From: Taudactylus pleione
Taxonomy: Eukaryota > Chordata > Amphibia > Anura > Myobatrachidae
Reading direction: 5' to 3'
NCBI GenBank assembly: GCA_031769625.1
Contig: JAUIMM010000570.1
Coordinates: forward strand, 2,976,001-3,040,000
DNA length: 64,000 nucleotides
Notes under the pieces: generated by a model
Databases searched by the model: none
What the model was told of the DNA's origin: nothing
What the model saw: the letters and a program-made list of their open reading frames with translations, nothing else
Position numbers and translations under genes: made by a program
Part shown: piece after piece, positions 22,686 to 33,550 of the stretch
Numbering within the stretch: the first letter of the stretch is position 1
Layout of the letters: each line of letters starts with the position of its first letter

Positions 22686-23766
22686 GGGCCTGATTCAGAG
22701 CCGGACGCTCTGACAGAGCGCTCGCTCTGAATCAGGGCCGGCCTTCTGTTTTTTTAGAGCGGCCTCCTGGCCGCTCGCATAGCTGTGGGTGACCACCCAC
22801 AGCTATAGCAAGCGGCCAGGAAGATGGTCGCGATGGTCAAGACCATCACGACCATCGGGCTTGCGATGAGACCCTTGTGGTAGGGTCTCGTTGCCGCAAG
22901 CCCTAGAGTGTTTTCGGCTCTAACAGAGCCGAAAGCACTCCCACTGACACCACTTGTGATGTCAGTGGGGCCGGCCCGAGACGTTAGGCGTTCCCATGGG
23001 AATGCCTCCGTCTGGGCAGCCCACCAAAGGGGGCGTGCTGTCACTCAACATCGACAGCACGCCCCATTTGGTACGAGACCCGGAGAGACGGCTTGCCCGT
23101 CGCTATCCGGGTCTCGCGCATGCGCACGACGGATCCGGCTCCATCGTGTGCATGCGCACTGGGCCACCATCGACCCGCTTGCGAGCGCACAGCGCTCGCG
23201 AGTGGGTCTGAGTCAGGCCCTGATTCAGAGCCGGACGCTCTGACAGAGTGCTCACTCTGAATCAGGGCCGGTCTTTTTTTTTATTTTTAACGGCCTCCTG
23301 GCCGCTCGTATAGCTGTGGGTGACCACCCACAGCTATAGCGAGCGGCCAAGAAGATGGTCGCGATGGTCAAGACCATCACGACCATCGGGCTTGCAACGA
23401 GACCCTTGTGGTAGGGTCTCGTTGCCGCAAGCCCCAGAGAGATTTCGGCTCTAACAGATCCGAAATCTCTCCCACTGACATCACTCGTGATGTCAGTGGC
23501 GCCGCCCCCAAACGGAGGTGTTCACATGGGAACGCCTTTGTTTGGGCAGCCACTCCCCCAACCCGCCCACCAAAGGGGGCGAGCTGTCACTCAACATCGA
23601 CAGCTCGCCCCCTTTGTTGCGAGACCCGGAGCAACGGAGTGCCCGATGCAATCCGGGTCTCGCGCATGCGCATGACGGAGCCGGCTCCATTATGCGCATG
23701 CGCACTGGCCCACCATCGACCCAGGTGCGAGCGCACAGCGCTTGCGACCGGGTCTGAATCAGGACC
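22686..23766. mobile_element. Head-to-tail dimer of the multi-hairpin MITE
   Basis: Outer ends GGGCCTGATTCAGAG and TCTGAATCAGGACC are flanked by TGA (22683-22685 and 23767-23769). Near 23210-23225 an internal GTCAGGCCCTGATTCAG junction fuses a first unit of about 535 bp to a second of about 545 bp. The units share terminal GCCGGACGCTCTGACAGAG, the AGCTGTGGGTGACC hairpin, GATGGTCGCGATGG and the GCATGCGCA palindromes. One pair of target repeats outside two units indicates movement or amplification as a dimer. Confidence 0.82.
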
Positions 23767-23769
23767 TGA

Positions 23770-24478
23770 GCTCCAGCACACAGCAAGTTCCAGCGGGAAA
23801 ACATCATGGATCTCTTCCCTCCAGTACAGGACATAGGGACCAAAACCCAGTAAGCATACAGTATGCATGATCCCCCTTGAAGGTGGACCATGAAACACTC
23901 CAAAAATTTAACAGACGTAATAGGTAAGGTGCATGGCTATCAGAGGATTTTACCCAACAACCCTCGCTCTGGACCAAAGCACTTCCAGTCTCGGATCCAA
24001 AAGTTTTTAAACCTTAAGCTCCTCTTCTTGGTGAACTCTGAGTGAAGAGAGAGCAGGACTGGTAAAGGTGAACCAGTTAATTGGAGCAGAGGACAAAAGG
24101 AGAAGTTTCCCATAGCAACCAATCAGCTTCTACCTTTCATATTTTAGAATCTACTTGACAAATGTTAGTTAGGAGCTGATTGGTTGCCATGGGGAGTTTC
24201 TCCACTTCTCCTCTTTAGGAGGCTTGTGTACATCTCACCCCATGTTCCTCTTCCTGCCTGCAAACATGTTATAGTAGTTGGAAGTTTTTGAAGAATATTT
24301 TTTTATTCTTACTCCATACAGCTAAATAAAAAAAATAAAAAAAATTTACAGAAGTATTAAAAAGATTTGCAGGATGGGAAAAAGTGGACTTTAGTGGATC
24401 CTTATTGATAAAAAGTGATATCTGCGTAACAAGAGTTTTCAACAATTAATGTATTGGTCCAGCTTGCAGCAGCTCATA
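23770..24478. other. Non-coding DNA with a MITE fragment
   Basis: At about 24080-24240 an inverted pair (GTTTCCCATAGCAACCAATCAGC with its partner GCTGATTGGTTGCCATGG) marks a Harbinger-like MITE of the family seen at 13459. The rest is A/T-rich with no frame. Confidence 0.5.
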
Positions 24479-24499
24479 GAGAGGAACTTATTGGAACAG

Positions 24500-25003
24500 A
24501 GGGGCTTATACAGATGTGTACACTTATGCCGTGGACACTGTGACCCCATACGCAGCTGCTGTGCGAAAATACGCTAATGCACGCAGCTGCCTGGAAATGC
24601 ATTGAGACGCCCCCCCCGGCGGCTTTGCAGATCCAAGTGACTGCATTCACATATGCAGCGGTGGTCACAGATCCTTCGATAATCGACTATCTGAGCAATC
24701 CTATGGTCATGCAGAATGGCCAGGAGAAGTGAAACGCTGGCGCCATAATTTCTGCATACGGGATCGCTGATGTAGGCATACATGTCCCAAAAACGGTCAC
24801 GACATGTCCACGTTTTTGCCGCCACTCCGTTACCTCCATGAAAACGGCTTCAGTCTGTCAATCACTTGCGAATAAATCCTCACTACAACTGTAGTCACAT
24901 TTGTTTGCAATTCCATCACAGCGCATGCACATTGCAGCTAAGACGAAGACACAGTCGGACAGTAATCGCTCAACTGCGTATATATCTGGATCAGGTCCAG
25001 AGG
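24500..25003. mobile_element. Degenerate MITE of the CCTGATTCAG group
   Basis: The interior has a CCGTTACCTCCATGAAAACGG-like segment and TCACTTGCGAATAAATC, as at 15880, and a right end GGATCAGGTCC. The left end is decayed, so its position is approximate. Confidence 0.4.
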
Positions 25004-25169
25004 CTGAAAGACCAGCACCGGCATGGAGACCTGAGCCAGCTGCGAGCAGAGGGGACTCATAATACATTACAAAGGTCTTTAATCACTTGCCTGGCCCTGT
25101 CGCATCAGATATCAGACTGGGCTTTCCCTAACATGGTTGCATCTGATGCAACCAGTCAGAAATACCCAT

Positions 25170-25395
25170 GGTGGCTGATCCTCTGTCCTCGGCCGTCCCC
25201 CCTACCCACTCCTCTCAGCGCTGCAGCGGCCCGGCCACCGGTCTTATCCGTGCAGCTTATCTGTGTCCTGGTCCGCCCCCCCCAACCCGCTCCTCCCGGC
25301 ACTGTGGCAGCCCAGCCATCCCACTCATCTGGGTGGCTGATCTGTGTCCCCGGCCGCCCCCCCACCTGCTTCTCCCGACGCTGCAGTGGCTCGGC
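25170..25395. repeat. About 78-bp imperfect tandem repeat, three copies
   Basis: Recurring words are TCTGTGTCC, GGCCG/GTCCGCCCCCCC, CTCCTCCCG/CTTCTCCCG and GC(T/A)G(C/T)AG(C/T)GGC. C-rich, no gene. It abuts the next MITE, whose left end it may have replaced. Confidence 0.6.
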
Positions 25396-25860
25396 CTGCT
25401 GGCCGCTCATATAGCTGTGGGTGACCGCCCACAGCTATAGCGAGCGGCCAGGAAGATGGTCGCGATGGTCAAGACCATCTCGACCATCGGGCTTGCGACG
25501 AGACCCTTGTGGTAGGGTCTCGTGGCCGCAAGCCCTAGAGTGCTTTCGGCTCAAACAGAGCCGAAAGCACTCCCATTGACATCACTTGTGATGTCAGTGG
25601 GGCCGGCCCCAGACGGTAGGCGTTCCCATGGGAATGCCTTCGTCTGGGCAGCCACCCCCCTGGCAGGCCAACCAAAGGGGGCGTGCTGTCACTCAACAAC
25701 GACAGCACACCCCCTTTGGTACGAGACCCGGAGCGACGGTTGCCCGTCGCTATCCGGGTCTCGCGCATGCGCGCAATGGAGCCGGCTCCATCGTGCGCAT
25801 GCGCACTGGGCCAACATCGACCCGCTTGCGAGCGCTCGCGAGCGGGTCTGAATCAGGCCC
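25390..25860. mobile_element. Left-truncated multi-hairpin MITE
   Basis: Starts in the GGCCGCTCATATAGCTGTGG interior segment and runs to an intact right end GTCTGAATCAGGCCC. Nearly the same interior as the second unit of 22686-23766. The outer left terminus is missing. Confidence 0.78.
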
Positions 25861-26047
25861 ACAGTGTTTTAAAAATGTGTCAGTTTAGTTGTTAATGGTG
25901 GCAAACAGGGCAATATTGTAACAGACATGTTTTCAGTGAAATCTAATGCAGGTCCAATTATTTTGTTGTGTCATGAAATAAGTACTAAAATGGAGAATTC
26001 TCCAATATGTTGCAATTAGGTTTCAGCAGGCCATTCTGTAATGTCAC

Positions 26048-27356
26048 CAGAGGTGTAGCATGTAGCCATGGCCCCCGAAGCATGTGTAAGGGGCGTGTCC
26101 AGCATGTAGGGGCAAACTAAAGGGAAATAAAAATAAACATTAGAGGCAGTATAAATCTGGGGCATGGAGGGCTATATATATATGTCAACCCACTAAAGTA
26201 ATTCCACTAACCAAATATATACATCAGTAGTATAACATTAATATAGGCAATATTACATTATATGTACTGTAATACAATGCCCCCAATTCGCATTAAGCCA
26301 AATATAGTGCCCAAAATGCATGTCACACTTTAGTGCCCCAATTCACATTATGCCACACAGTAGTGCACCTTATTCACTTTACGCCACACAGTAGTGGCCA
26401 CAATTCATGTAACTCCACAGTAGTGCCCCATATTTATGTTATATCACACAATAGTGCCTCAAATTCACATTATGCTACACAGTAATGCCCAAAATGCATG
26501 CTATGCTGCACAGTAGTGCCCCATATTCACATTATGCCACACAGCAGCATCCACAATTCATATTATGCCACAGTAGTGCCCATAATTCACATTGTGCCAC
26601 AGTAGTGCCTTTTATTCACACTATGCCACACAGTAGTGCCCCTTATTCAAGTTATAAAACATTAGTGTCCCTTATACACACTATGCCACAGTTGTGCCCC
26701 TATACACCTTATGCATAGTAGTGCCCCTTATACACATGCCACAGTAGTGCTGATTATTGGCATGTGGTGTAGAGCAGTCAAACGTGACCTCACCAGACTC
26801 CCCACTTAGGCTCCTCTCAGTGACGGGTGTCGCGACCCAGACTGGCTGACGTCAGGGCCAAGGTGGGATGTGGAACTTAGCTCAGTGGAGGTAAAGAGAA
26901 GGAACTGGGGGTGATGATGGGAGGACATCGCCTCCTCCTCCCACTTTGTTATTACCCGTAGCCTCATCCCCTCCTACCTTCTGCTCTGGCCCAAAGCTAA
27001 ATTGACCCCACAGGGCCCTAGGGAAAATACCACCTCAGGCCCCATATTAATGTGTATAAATAATTACATACAATATACATATTCCACACACAGCTCTCCC
27101 CCCTCACAGTTCTCCCCCCTTACTCAGATCTACCCACCTCACTCATATCTCCCCCCTCACACAGTTACCCCCCCTTACTCGGATCTTCTCTCATCACTCA
27201 TGCAAGCGCCACTCCACCCACACCACGCCCCCAGCATGGAGGCACTGATCTCTAAGTGCTTCAGGCTCAGCAGGTGATCAGCCCCCCCTCCCCCCATCGG
27301 ATGGTTGACCTCCTGCACCTTAGCTGGTGCAGGTGCCTGGAGCACGAGCTCCACTG
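26048..27356 (+). mobile_element. Non-autonomous hAT element, 1.3 kb, with internal minisatellite
   Basis: Exact 8-bp target duplications AATGTCAC (26040-26047 and 27357-27364). The left end begins CAGAGGTGTAGCATG; the right end, read inward, begins CAGTGGAGCTCGTGC. The inverted repeat is short and imperfect, as in hAT MITEs. The interior is a 30-bp-class minisatellite followed by C-rich sequence. No transposase frame. Confidence 0.87.
26290..26755 (+). repeat. Minisatellite of about 30 bp, CACAGTAGTGCCCC type
   Basis: Words CACAGTAGTGCCCC, ATTCACATTATGCCA and CTTATACACA alternate in an imperfect array of about 15 copies. The AGTAGTGCCCCTTATACA segment is close to the array at 21190-21790. 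Confidence 0.88.
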
Positions 27357-27423
27357 AATGTCACTGTCTGGATGAAAACTGATAACGTCAAGAACACAAT
27401 AATAGTTACAAGTGTGACGTGTA

Positions 27424-27601
27424 GGGCTGATTTAGATTTGTAGTCCATTTTCTGGATGGATATTGCTGAGCATAAGCATAAGCTGGTCGGCCAGCTACCG
27501 ATCCGAACTTAGGGAGGCAACTTGCGAGGGAATCATTTGCATATCCGGCCCCTTTTCCCGTACGACCGTGCGGCCGCTTCGACCGACTCTGAATGAGGTC
27601 C
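27424..27601. mobile_element. Short MITE remnant
   Basis: Right end CGACCGACTCTGAATGAGGTCC is the same terminus as that of 12480-13288. The left part GGGCTGATTTAGATT is degenerate. Confidence 0.6.
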
Positions 27602-27603
27602 AA

Positions 27604-28589
27604 TGTCCCTGCAGATTGCTGGTCACCAGCTGGTTGGAAGCATATAAATTTGGGTTACAGGCAAATGATCACAGCAGGAATCAAAAAGGATGCAAGGAAA
27701 AGGGGTCACTGGGACACAGAAGCAGTAGGGCTGGTCGGGAAGCCACCGTGACCTGCGTTGAGTGCAGGGAGGGGTGAGCATCTAAGGTCTGAGCAGAGGT
27801 TTACGTAACTGCCTGCTGAGATCAGTAGAAGTGCCAAGTACTGTAACTGTAACTGGACAGGTGAAACAAACAGCAGCAGCAATCTTGGTGGTTTGAGTAA
27901 ATATACAAAAGTATGAAACACAAGACTCAGGACTTCAGAGACCCTTAACAAATTAGGCCTTTATCAAAAAACCACACAACTCTACTTTTTTTCTCTATGG
28001 ACACATTTTAAGCATTAAGCTTAGTGTTAGGTTATTCTGCAAATGTTGAACAGAATGAACCCTAAGAGAAGGTCTTATGTCTTACATCTCTGAATATTGC
28101 AAGGAATTCCAATATTGGGTTGCCCATTCCATGCAGGGTGAGAGCATTAAGAGTGGCCTAGTGTACAGTCTGCTTAAGGAACCGAACTAATCTATATGCA
28201 AATAATTATTAAAATTGAGCATTATCCAAAGTTGCAGCAAAAAAGACCATTTTACAAGAGTGAATACACCCAACCCCCATCAACTTTCAATTATATAGAG
28301 AGAAACGTACCTATTTCACATGAATTGGGTGGAGACATTATTCGACAAGGAGAAAAAGGTTTCATCCTTTTCTGATACATAGGAAAGTTATATTACAACT
28401 TTACCAACCTCAAGTCAACACAATCTCAAATCTATCACAGTATGCAATTAACCCAATGGTATGAATCCCAAATTCTCTTGGGTGATCTTCCTATCACATG
28501 GGGGTGAGTGCCAGACACCTTTCTTCCCATTTTTATATTTTCTCATCTTTATTTATCTAAATTATCTATCCTCGTATTCGAACATTGAG
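27604..28589. other. Non-coding DNA, possible old retroposon
   Basis: No intact frame. Around 28220-28350 one + frame stays open for about 48 codons but matches no family I can name. Confidence 0.35.
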
Positions 28590-29455
28590 GATGTAGTCAG
28601 TTTACAGTAACTACGATCGGGATGCTTGCCGGCGCAATCCCAGCGCCGGAATCCCGGCCTGCGTCCGCAACACCGGCGCTGGAATCCCGACATCTGGTGA
28701 GATGCCGATGCCGGAATCCCGACAGCCAGCATCCCGATCGTAAGTATAGCCAGGCCCGCCAAGAGCTGCGGTGGGCCCGGGTAACAGGGGGCGTGGTCTA
28801 ATCGCGGGAGGTGTGGCCACGCCCCCTTCATGAAAAAAAAAATTTCAGCGCCGCTTTGATGTGAGCTGGCGAGGGGGGCGCTCTGAGCCCCTCAGCCCTG
28901 CGCAAAGCCAGGGGGGGTGTGATCAGTGTGATCGCTCCCCCCCCACAGGCATAGGAGACTGCCGTGGCTGCTGCTCACCAGCCACAAGCAATCTCCCACT
29001 GCAGCTCAGCACAAGCTGTGAGGGAGGGGGGGGGCGGCATCGAACTCGGGCCCCCACCGGGCCCCTCAGGAAGCCCGAGCCCGGGTAATTTGTACCCGCT
29101 CCCCCCCCTCTCGGCACCCCTGAGTATAGCGGCCCGGGTCAGCTGTTAGCCATAGGGAGATGAAGGTTAGGTTTAGGCACCATGAGGGGGTTAGGCTGCA
29201 GGGGTAGGAGGTTAGGCACCCCCGGGTGTGGGTTAGAGTTAGGCACCAACAGGGGGGGTTAGGGATAGGCACCACCAGGGGGGGTTAGGGTTAAGCACTA
29301 ACCGGGAGGGTTAGGGCTAGGGTTAGGCTGCAGGAAGGGAGGGTTAGAGGGTGAAGGGGGAGGGTTAGGATACTTACCTAGCCCCTGTCCAGATTCGGAG
29401 CATCGGGATTCCACTGCCGGTATTTTGACAGCTGCCATCCCGACTGCTGGTCTCC
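28590..29455. mobile_element. GGGAT-rich repeat with telomere-like interior, split by a hAT element
   Basis: Both ends carry GCCGG and AATCCCG/CGGGAT words in inverted arrangement (ACGATCGGGATGC near the left, CATCCCGACTGCTGG near the right). The interior from about 29165 to 29370 repeats GGGTTAGG(G/C)(T/A)-type words. Similar elements lie at 59825-60320 and from 63890 to the window edge. Class unknown. It is interrupted by the 28751-29122 hAT insertion. Confidence 0.6.
28751..29122. mobile_element. 372-bp non-autonomous hAT element, nested
   Basis: Exact 8-bp target duplications AGTATAGC (28743-28750 and 29123-29130). Ends CAGGCCCGCCAAGAG and, read inward from the right, CAGGGGTGCCGAGAG. 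GC-rich interior, no transposase. It sits inside the GGGAT-rich repeat, so it is the younger of the two. Confidence 0.93.
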
Positions 29456-29740
29456 CATTGTATATTTCCCTGGTTATTACACAAGCCTTGAGCTACATGA
29501 GTGTATGTACACTGTGTATGTTTTATACTCGACTGTTTTCTGATATCCGCTTTCTTTTTGTATTTATATTTTTATTTGTTACTTTGATTATGCACTATGC
29601 GCTTTTGGAAACGCGCTACAGAATGTTTATTGTATAACATTTCCCAATGTGAATGCTGGTTGTTATGTTTGACCTATACGTAAATGTCTTTCTATTTTGT
29701 CACCTGTGTTTTTTGCTTCAATAAAAAAAAAAAAAAAATG
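29456..29740 (+). mobile_element. Possible LINE/retroposon 3' tail with poly(A)
   Basis: AT-rich sequence ending in CTTCAATAAA and a run of about 16 A (to about 29738). AATAAA immediately before an A-run is typical of a non-LTR retroposon end. No coding part recognised, so the family is unknown. Confidence 0.45.
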
Positions 29741-29949
29741 TCAGCATTATCCTCAGGAAAGATGTAAGGAAATATCGATATTGTCAGTATGTACTACATA
29801 TTCTTTATCCTTGCTTATACCTGCACGCTCCCTACCTTCAAGTTGTTGAGTATCAATGACACCTGGATTAACCCTTTAGAACATCCTAAACATCATCACT
29901 TTGACAAATCCAGGCCATCCTATGATATAAGGCACCGAACAGAGATTAT

Positions 29950-30401
29950 GGCACTCATTTATCAATGAAGCATAACCCCTTTAGCGCTCGCTAAAGGGGT
30001 TATGTCCTTGTTTCTGGATTTAACAAACAGCAATAATCTAAGATTACCGCTGTTTGTCATAGCATCATTCCCGCCATCTTTAGATGGTAAGAGCAATGCC
30101 AACAGGGGGGCATTGACGACAATGGGGACCCGGTGCTGCCCTTCCGGCTTCAGTGAAGCCTTCCAGTCACTGCCGGGTTCCCCGCGTCATGCACATGAGC
30201 AGACGGACCGTCGCGCATGCGCATTGTACCGGAGCCCCGACGCTGGCAGCGTTAGCGGAGGACCTCGCAGAGGAGGAGGACTTTGCTGGACCTCGTCGGA
30301 GGGGTAAGTATTGGTAAATACCAGTGGATTTTTCATTTGTATCACAGTGATACTAAACGAAAAATTCCACTGGTAATTGCCTTCGTTGATAAATAGGGGC
30401 C
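29950..30401. mobile_element. Palindromic MITE with (C/T)ATTTATCAA ends
   Basis: Ends GGCACTCATTTATCAATGAAG and, read inward from the right, GGCCCCTATTTATCAACGAAG, flanked by TAT on both sides (29947-29949 and 30402-30404). A perfect 16-bp stem lies at 29971-29986/29989-30004, and a second hairpin at 30321-30373 (CCAGTGGA...TCCACTGG). PIF/Harbinger-like by its 3-bp duplication. Confidence 0.78.
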
Positions 30402-30453
30402 TATATTTCAACATGAGTTGAGTTGATCACCTGATCACAGTCATGTGGATCAT

Positions 30454-31149
30454 TGGGTCAGATGTATAAAGCTCTGGAATGTGATAAAGTGCAGAGTGAT
30501 AAATGACCAGCCAATCAGCTCCCAACTGTCATGTTACAGGCTGTGGGCCTGATTCAGACCCGGACGCTATTTGTGGCCGCTCGCTCTCAAAAAGGGCGAG
30601 GGCTTATTGCGCTCGCAAGTGTTTAAAGACGCCCCATTACCACTCGAAACAAACATAATCTCCGGGAAATGTAGGATTAATCGGGACCATCGAAGCTGCT
30701 CGCAGCACTTAAGGTAGACCTAGCCTCCTGCAAGCAGTTCATGGAAATATCATCCAATTCACATGTTCAATGACGCTACTTTGCTAATTATGTATACCCA
30801 TTAAACTCCGTTCTGATGGTCAGGCACGCCTGCGTTCGCACATCCACTCCCCCGTTCACAAGCACATTCCCGTTACCACCCACAAAAGGCACTATCTGTC
30901 ACTCAAAATAGCGGCCCGACTGCGGGCTACGGGCGAGCACTTTCCCATCGCATTGACTGGATCGCGCACGCACATTGCGAATTATACGCATGCGCAGATT
31001 GAGAAAAATCGCTCAATGCGAGCGAGCGAAGCATAGCGAACGGGTCTGAATCAGGCCCTGTGTTTGAAAAATTACAGTTGAGAGCTGATTGGTTGGTCGT
31101 TTATCACTCTCCACTATTTCACTTCCCAGAGTTTCATACATCTGCCCCA
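30454..31149. mobile_element. MITE with CAGATGTAT ends, hosting another MITE
   Basis: Ends TGGGTCAGATGTATAAAGC and CATACATCTGCCCCA. Inside each end lies an inverted pair: GATAAATGACCAGCCAATCAG and CTGATTGGTTGGTCG. The centre is occupied by the 30545-31058 insertion. No clear outer duplication. Confidence 0.72.
30545..31058. mobile_element. GGGCCTGATTCAGACC MITE, nested, 514 bp
   Basis: Ends GGGCCTGATTCAGACCCG and CGGGTCTGAATCAGGCCC, flanked by TGT (30542-30544 and 31059-31061). The interior includes CCCGTTACCACCCACAAA, shared with the 15675, 18260 and 37904 copies. The insertion order is clear: it landed in the 30454-31149 element. Confidence 0.85.
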
Positions 31150-32400
31150 ATATCTGGTATGTATGTAAATCCAGTTGAAAGTCGGTCTGTGAGTGAAGAC
31201 ATCTTTAAAACACACTAACATGCCCTTATATAGTATAGGAGTGACCTTGCCTCTTAGACAGGGCTCAAGCCAATCTTTATGATTACAGTACAACTGAACG
31301 TTTTATGGCACTCAGACAATTAGATGGCAGGGTACATTTCTGTTAGAGTCAGGATCTCCTTTGTGTTGCAGTGCGCAGAAGCACAACTCCTTCCCATCTA
31401 TTGACCCTTGTAGTTTCCAATGTGTGTCTGAGTCTTATGCTTGGTATTTTGGTCACCAACGAAGAACAATAATAGATAAAAAAAAACAAGTCTTGCATGT
31501 GAGTTCCCCAAATCCTACCCCTCAACCCAATTATAAATACAGTATGTTTGAGCAAAGCCAACTTTTATAGAGGTTATTTTAGTAAAACACCAAACTATGT
31601 AAATATAGCATCCTTAACAGCGGTAATACTACAGGTAAACCCATACTGTGAGCATATAGACATAAAGACTTTTGTTTAAAGCTTAGCAAATCGTAATTAA
31701 GCATGACACAAAATCTTGTAAAAAGCGAAGCATGAAATCAAGTCTCAGCTGTGAACGGTTGTAAAAATGTTCTCCGAAATGTAATTATAATATAAGAAAA
31801 ATTGGTCCAGTATGCAAGCTTATCGCTGGAGGTCAATTGTGCTAATAACTCAGCCAGGTCATTTTCATTTCATTTTAATGTAACTACAGCAAAGCAACTG
31901 AGATGGTTCATACAAATAATTCAACTTGGGTAAACACCATTTGCTTCTAATGACAGAGCAAAGCAAACTTCGGGAGCAGTTACGATCAGCAGCCTCCCTT
32001 TTGCTTGGAACTCATTTACAATTCTCCTAACAATTGCTAACCAGCCTCCGTTGTTTGCAGATGAATTAAGTGTGGCTTCAGAAATAATCAGGAACCATCT
32101 GTTAAAAAAAAAAATCTAGAAATGTAAGTGTTTAAAATTGTGTGCAAAGGATAAAGTTAAACATATAACAACTGGACTCCAGCCGATGTAGTTGGCTTCA
32201 AACATACCATGAATCTGGGAAGCTATAAACAGAACTGTATCATCTTTTATTGGTTTTCAGGCTGTTGAAAGCAAATCCTATAGTTCTTTTATGATTAAAA
32301 TTGTTCCCTAAGATTCGCTTATTTTGATATTGAAGTGTATCTCTCACGGCGAGGAATTGCTCCGCAGAGCAGATTAGTGGACTGGAACAATGCACGTTTA
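31150..32400. other. Non-coding AT-rich stretch, nothing recognised
   Basis: No domain-bearing frame, array or paired ends. This is one of the longest stretches free of identifiable repeats, so older single-copy DNA is likely. Confidence 0.45.
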
Positions 32401-32719
32401 GGGCCTGATTTAGAGGTGTACGTTATTGTAGCCGCGATTGCGACTTTATACTAATGCTTTGTACAGAGACGGCCACAGGCTGCAGCGCTCATATGTCCGT
32501 TGTGCGTACTAAGACGCGCCATTGGTCGTACCATCGGAGATTGCACCAGCCCTGCGGAGGAGCAGAATCTCCGACTGCGCTTGGCTGTCAGCGTCAGTGC
32601 AACTGCAGCAAAAGATCCAGTCGCTGACCGCGACACGCCCATTTCTGACTAGCCACCCTACTGTTACCACCCAGAATTGCCCACTGTAATTGCATGTGTA
32701 TAAATTCATTTTGTGCCGG

Positions 32720-33481
32720 CAGTGGCAAATCTAGTGGCGGTGCAGCCGGTGGCTTGCACTGAGGTCCGCTGTTGTGCAGGGGCCCATAGCCGCCTGCATC
32801 CAACAGCGCTGCTGCACCCGACGCCAGTGTCCCCGGGCCCCACAGTATTTAAATGTAGTGCAGACCACAGTGAAAGCGGTCCACACTACACAGTAAAAAA
32901 TACACCGCACCCAGCGGCGGCTGTGTGTTTGTTATAGCATCCAATGAGAGTAGGACAGACTCTCATTGGCTGCTGAGTCCACAGAGGGAGCCAGCTGGAG
33001 CTCACTCATGAGCTCCGCCTTCCGGACGTCTCTCCCATAGTGCAAAAGAGCGGGCCGGGAGGAGTGGAGAGCGGCGGTCAAGGCAATAGCGGGGATTCAG
33101 GTACTGTAAGTTGTGTGTTTTCATTTTGTGTGTGTGAAAGGGGCACAGACACTGGCACTGCATAGGTGGGGGCGCTACTGGGGGCACTGTATAGAGGGGG
33201 TGGCCGTTACTAGGGGCACTGTATAGGGGGCGACTACTACTGGGGGCAATGCATGGGGGAGACTACTACTGGGGGCACTGCATAGGGGGGACTACTACTT
33301 AGGGCAATGCATAGGGTGTGTACTACTGGGGGCACTGCATAGGTGGGGCCACTTCTGGGGGCACTGTATAAGGGGCACTACTGGGGGCATTGTATAGGGG
33401 GACCACTACTGGGGGCACTGCATAGGGGGGCCCAAAGCATATTCTTACACCTGGGCCCACCACTCTCTAGTTCCGCTGCTG
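32720..33481 (-). mobile_element. hAT-like element with internal minisatellite
   Basis: The left end begins CAGTGGCAAATCTAGTGG; the right end, read inward, begins CAGCAGCGGAACTAGAG. These resemble the ends of 21029-22352, as does the array inside (in the opposite orientation) and an AGAGTCTGTCC-type inverted segment near 32948-32970. No convincing 8-bp target duplication remains, so the exact ends carry some doubt. Confidence 0.65.
33150..33430 (-). repeat. Minisatellite, CTACTGGGGGCACTG type
   Basis: About ten imperfect units of 25-30 bases with CTACTGGGGGCACTG and CATAGGGGG/TATAGGGGG. The complement (CAGTGCCCCCAGTAG) is the core of the 21190-21790 array. Confidence 0.88.
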
Positions 33482-33550
33482 CCTCCCAGTGTTAACGATC
33501 TGGACGCATGTGGAGTGTAACTTGGACGTATTAACCGCTGAATCAGGCCC

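Larger units (their letters stand above)
32401..33550. mobile_element. MITE with GGGCCTGATTTAG ends, hosting a hAT element
   Basis: Left GGGCCTGATTTAGAGG and right GCTGAATCAGGCCC. ACCACCCAGAATTGCCC inside corresponds to the family segment ACCACCCACAAACGG. The middle is replaced by the 32720-33481 hAT-like insertion. Confidence 0.7.

Noticed and set aside
28220..28350. Fragment of a LINE polymerase
   Set aside because: An open stretch of about 48 codons has no motif I can place; kept as unclassified.
28590..29455. True telomere or chromosome end
   Set aside because: Telomere-like words are short, irregular and enclosed in a dispersed element found three times; no long uniform TTAGGG tract.
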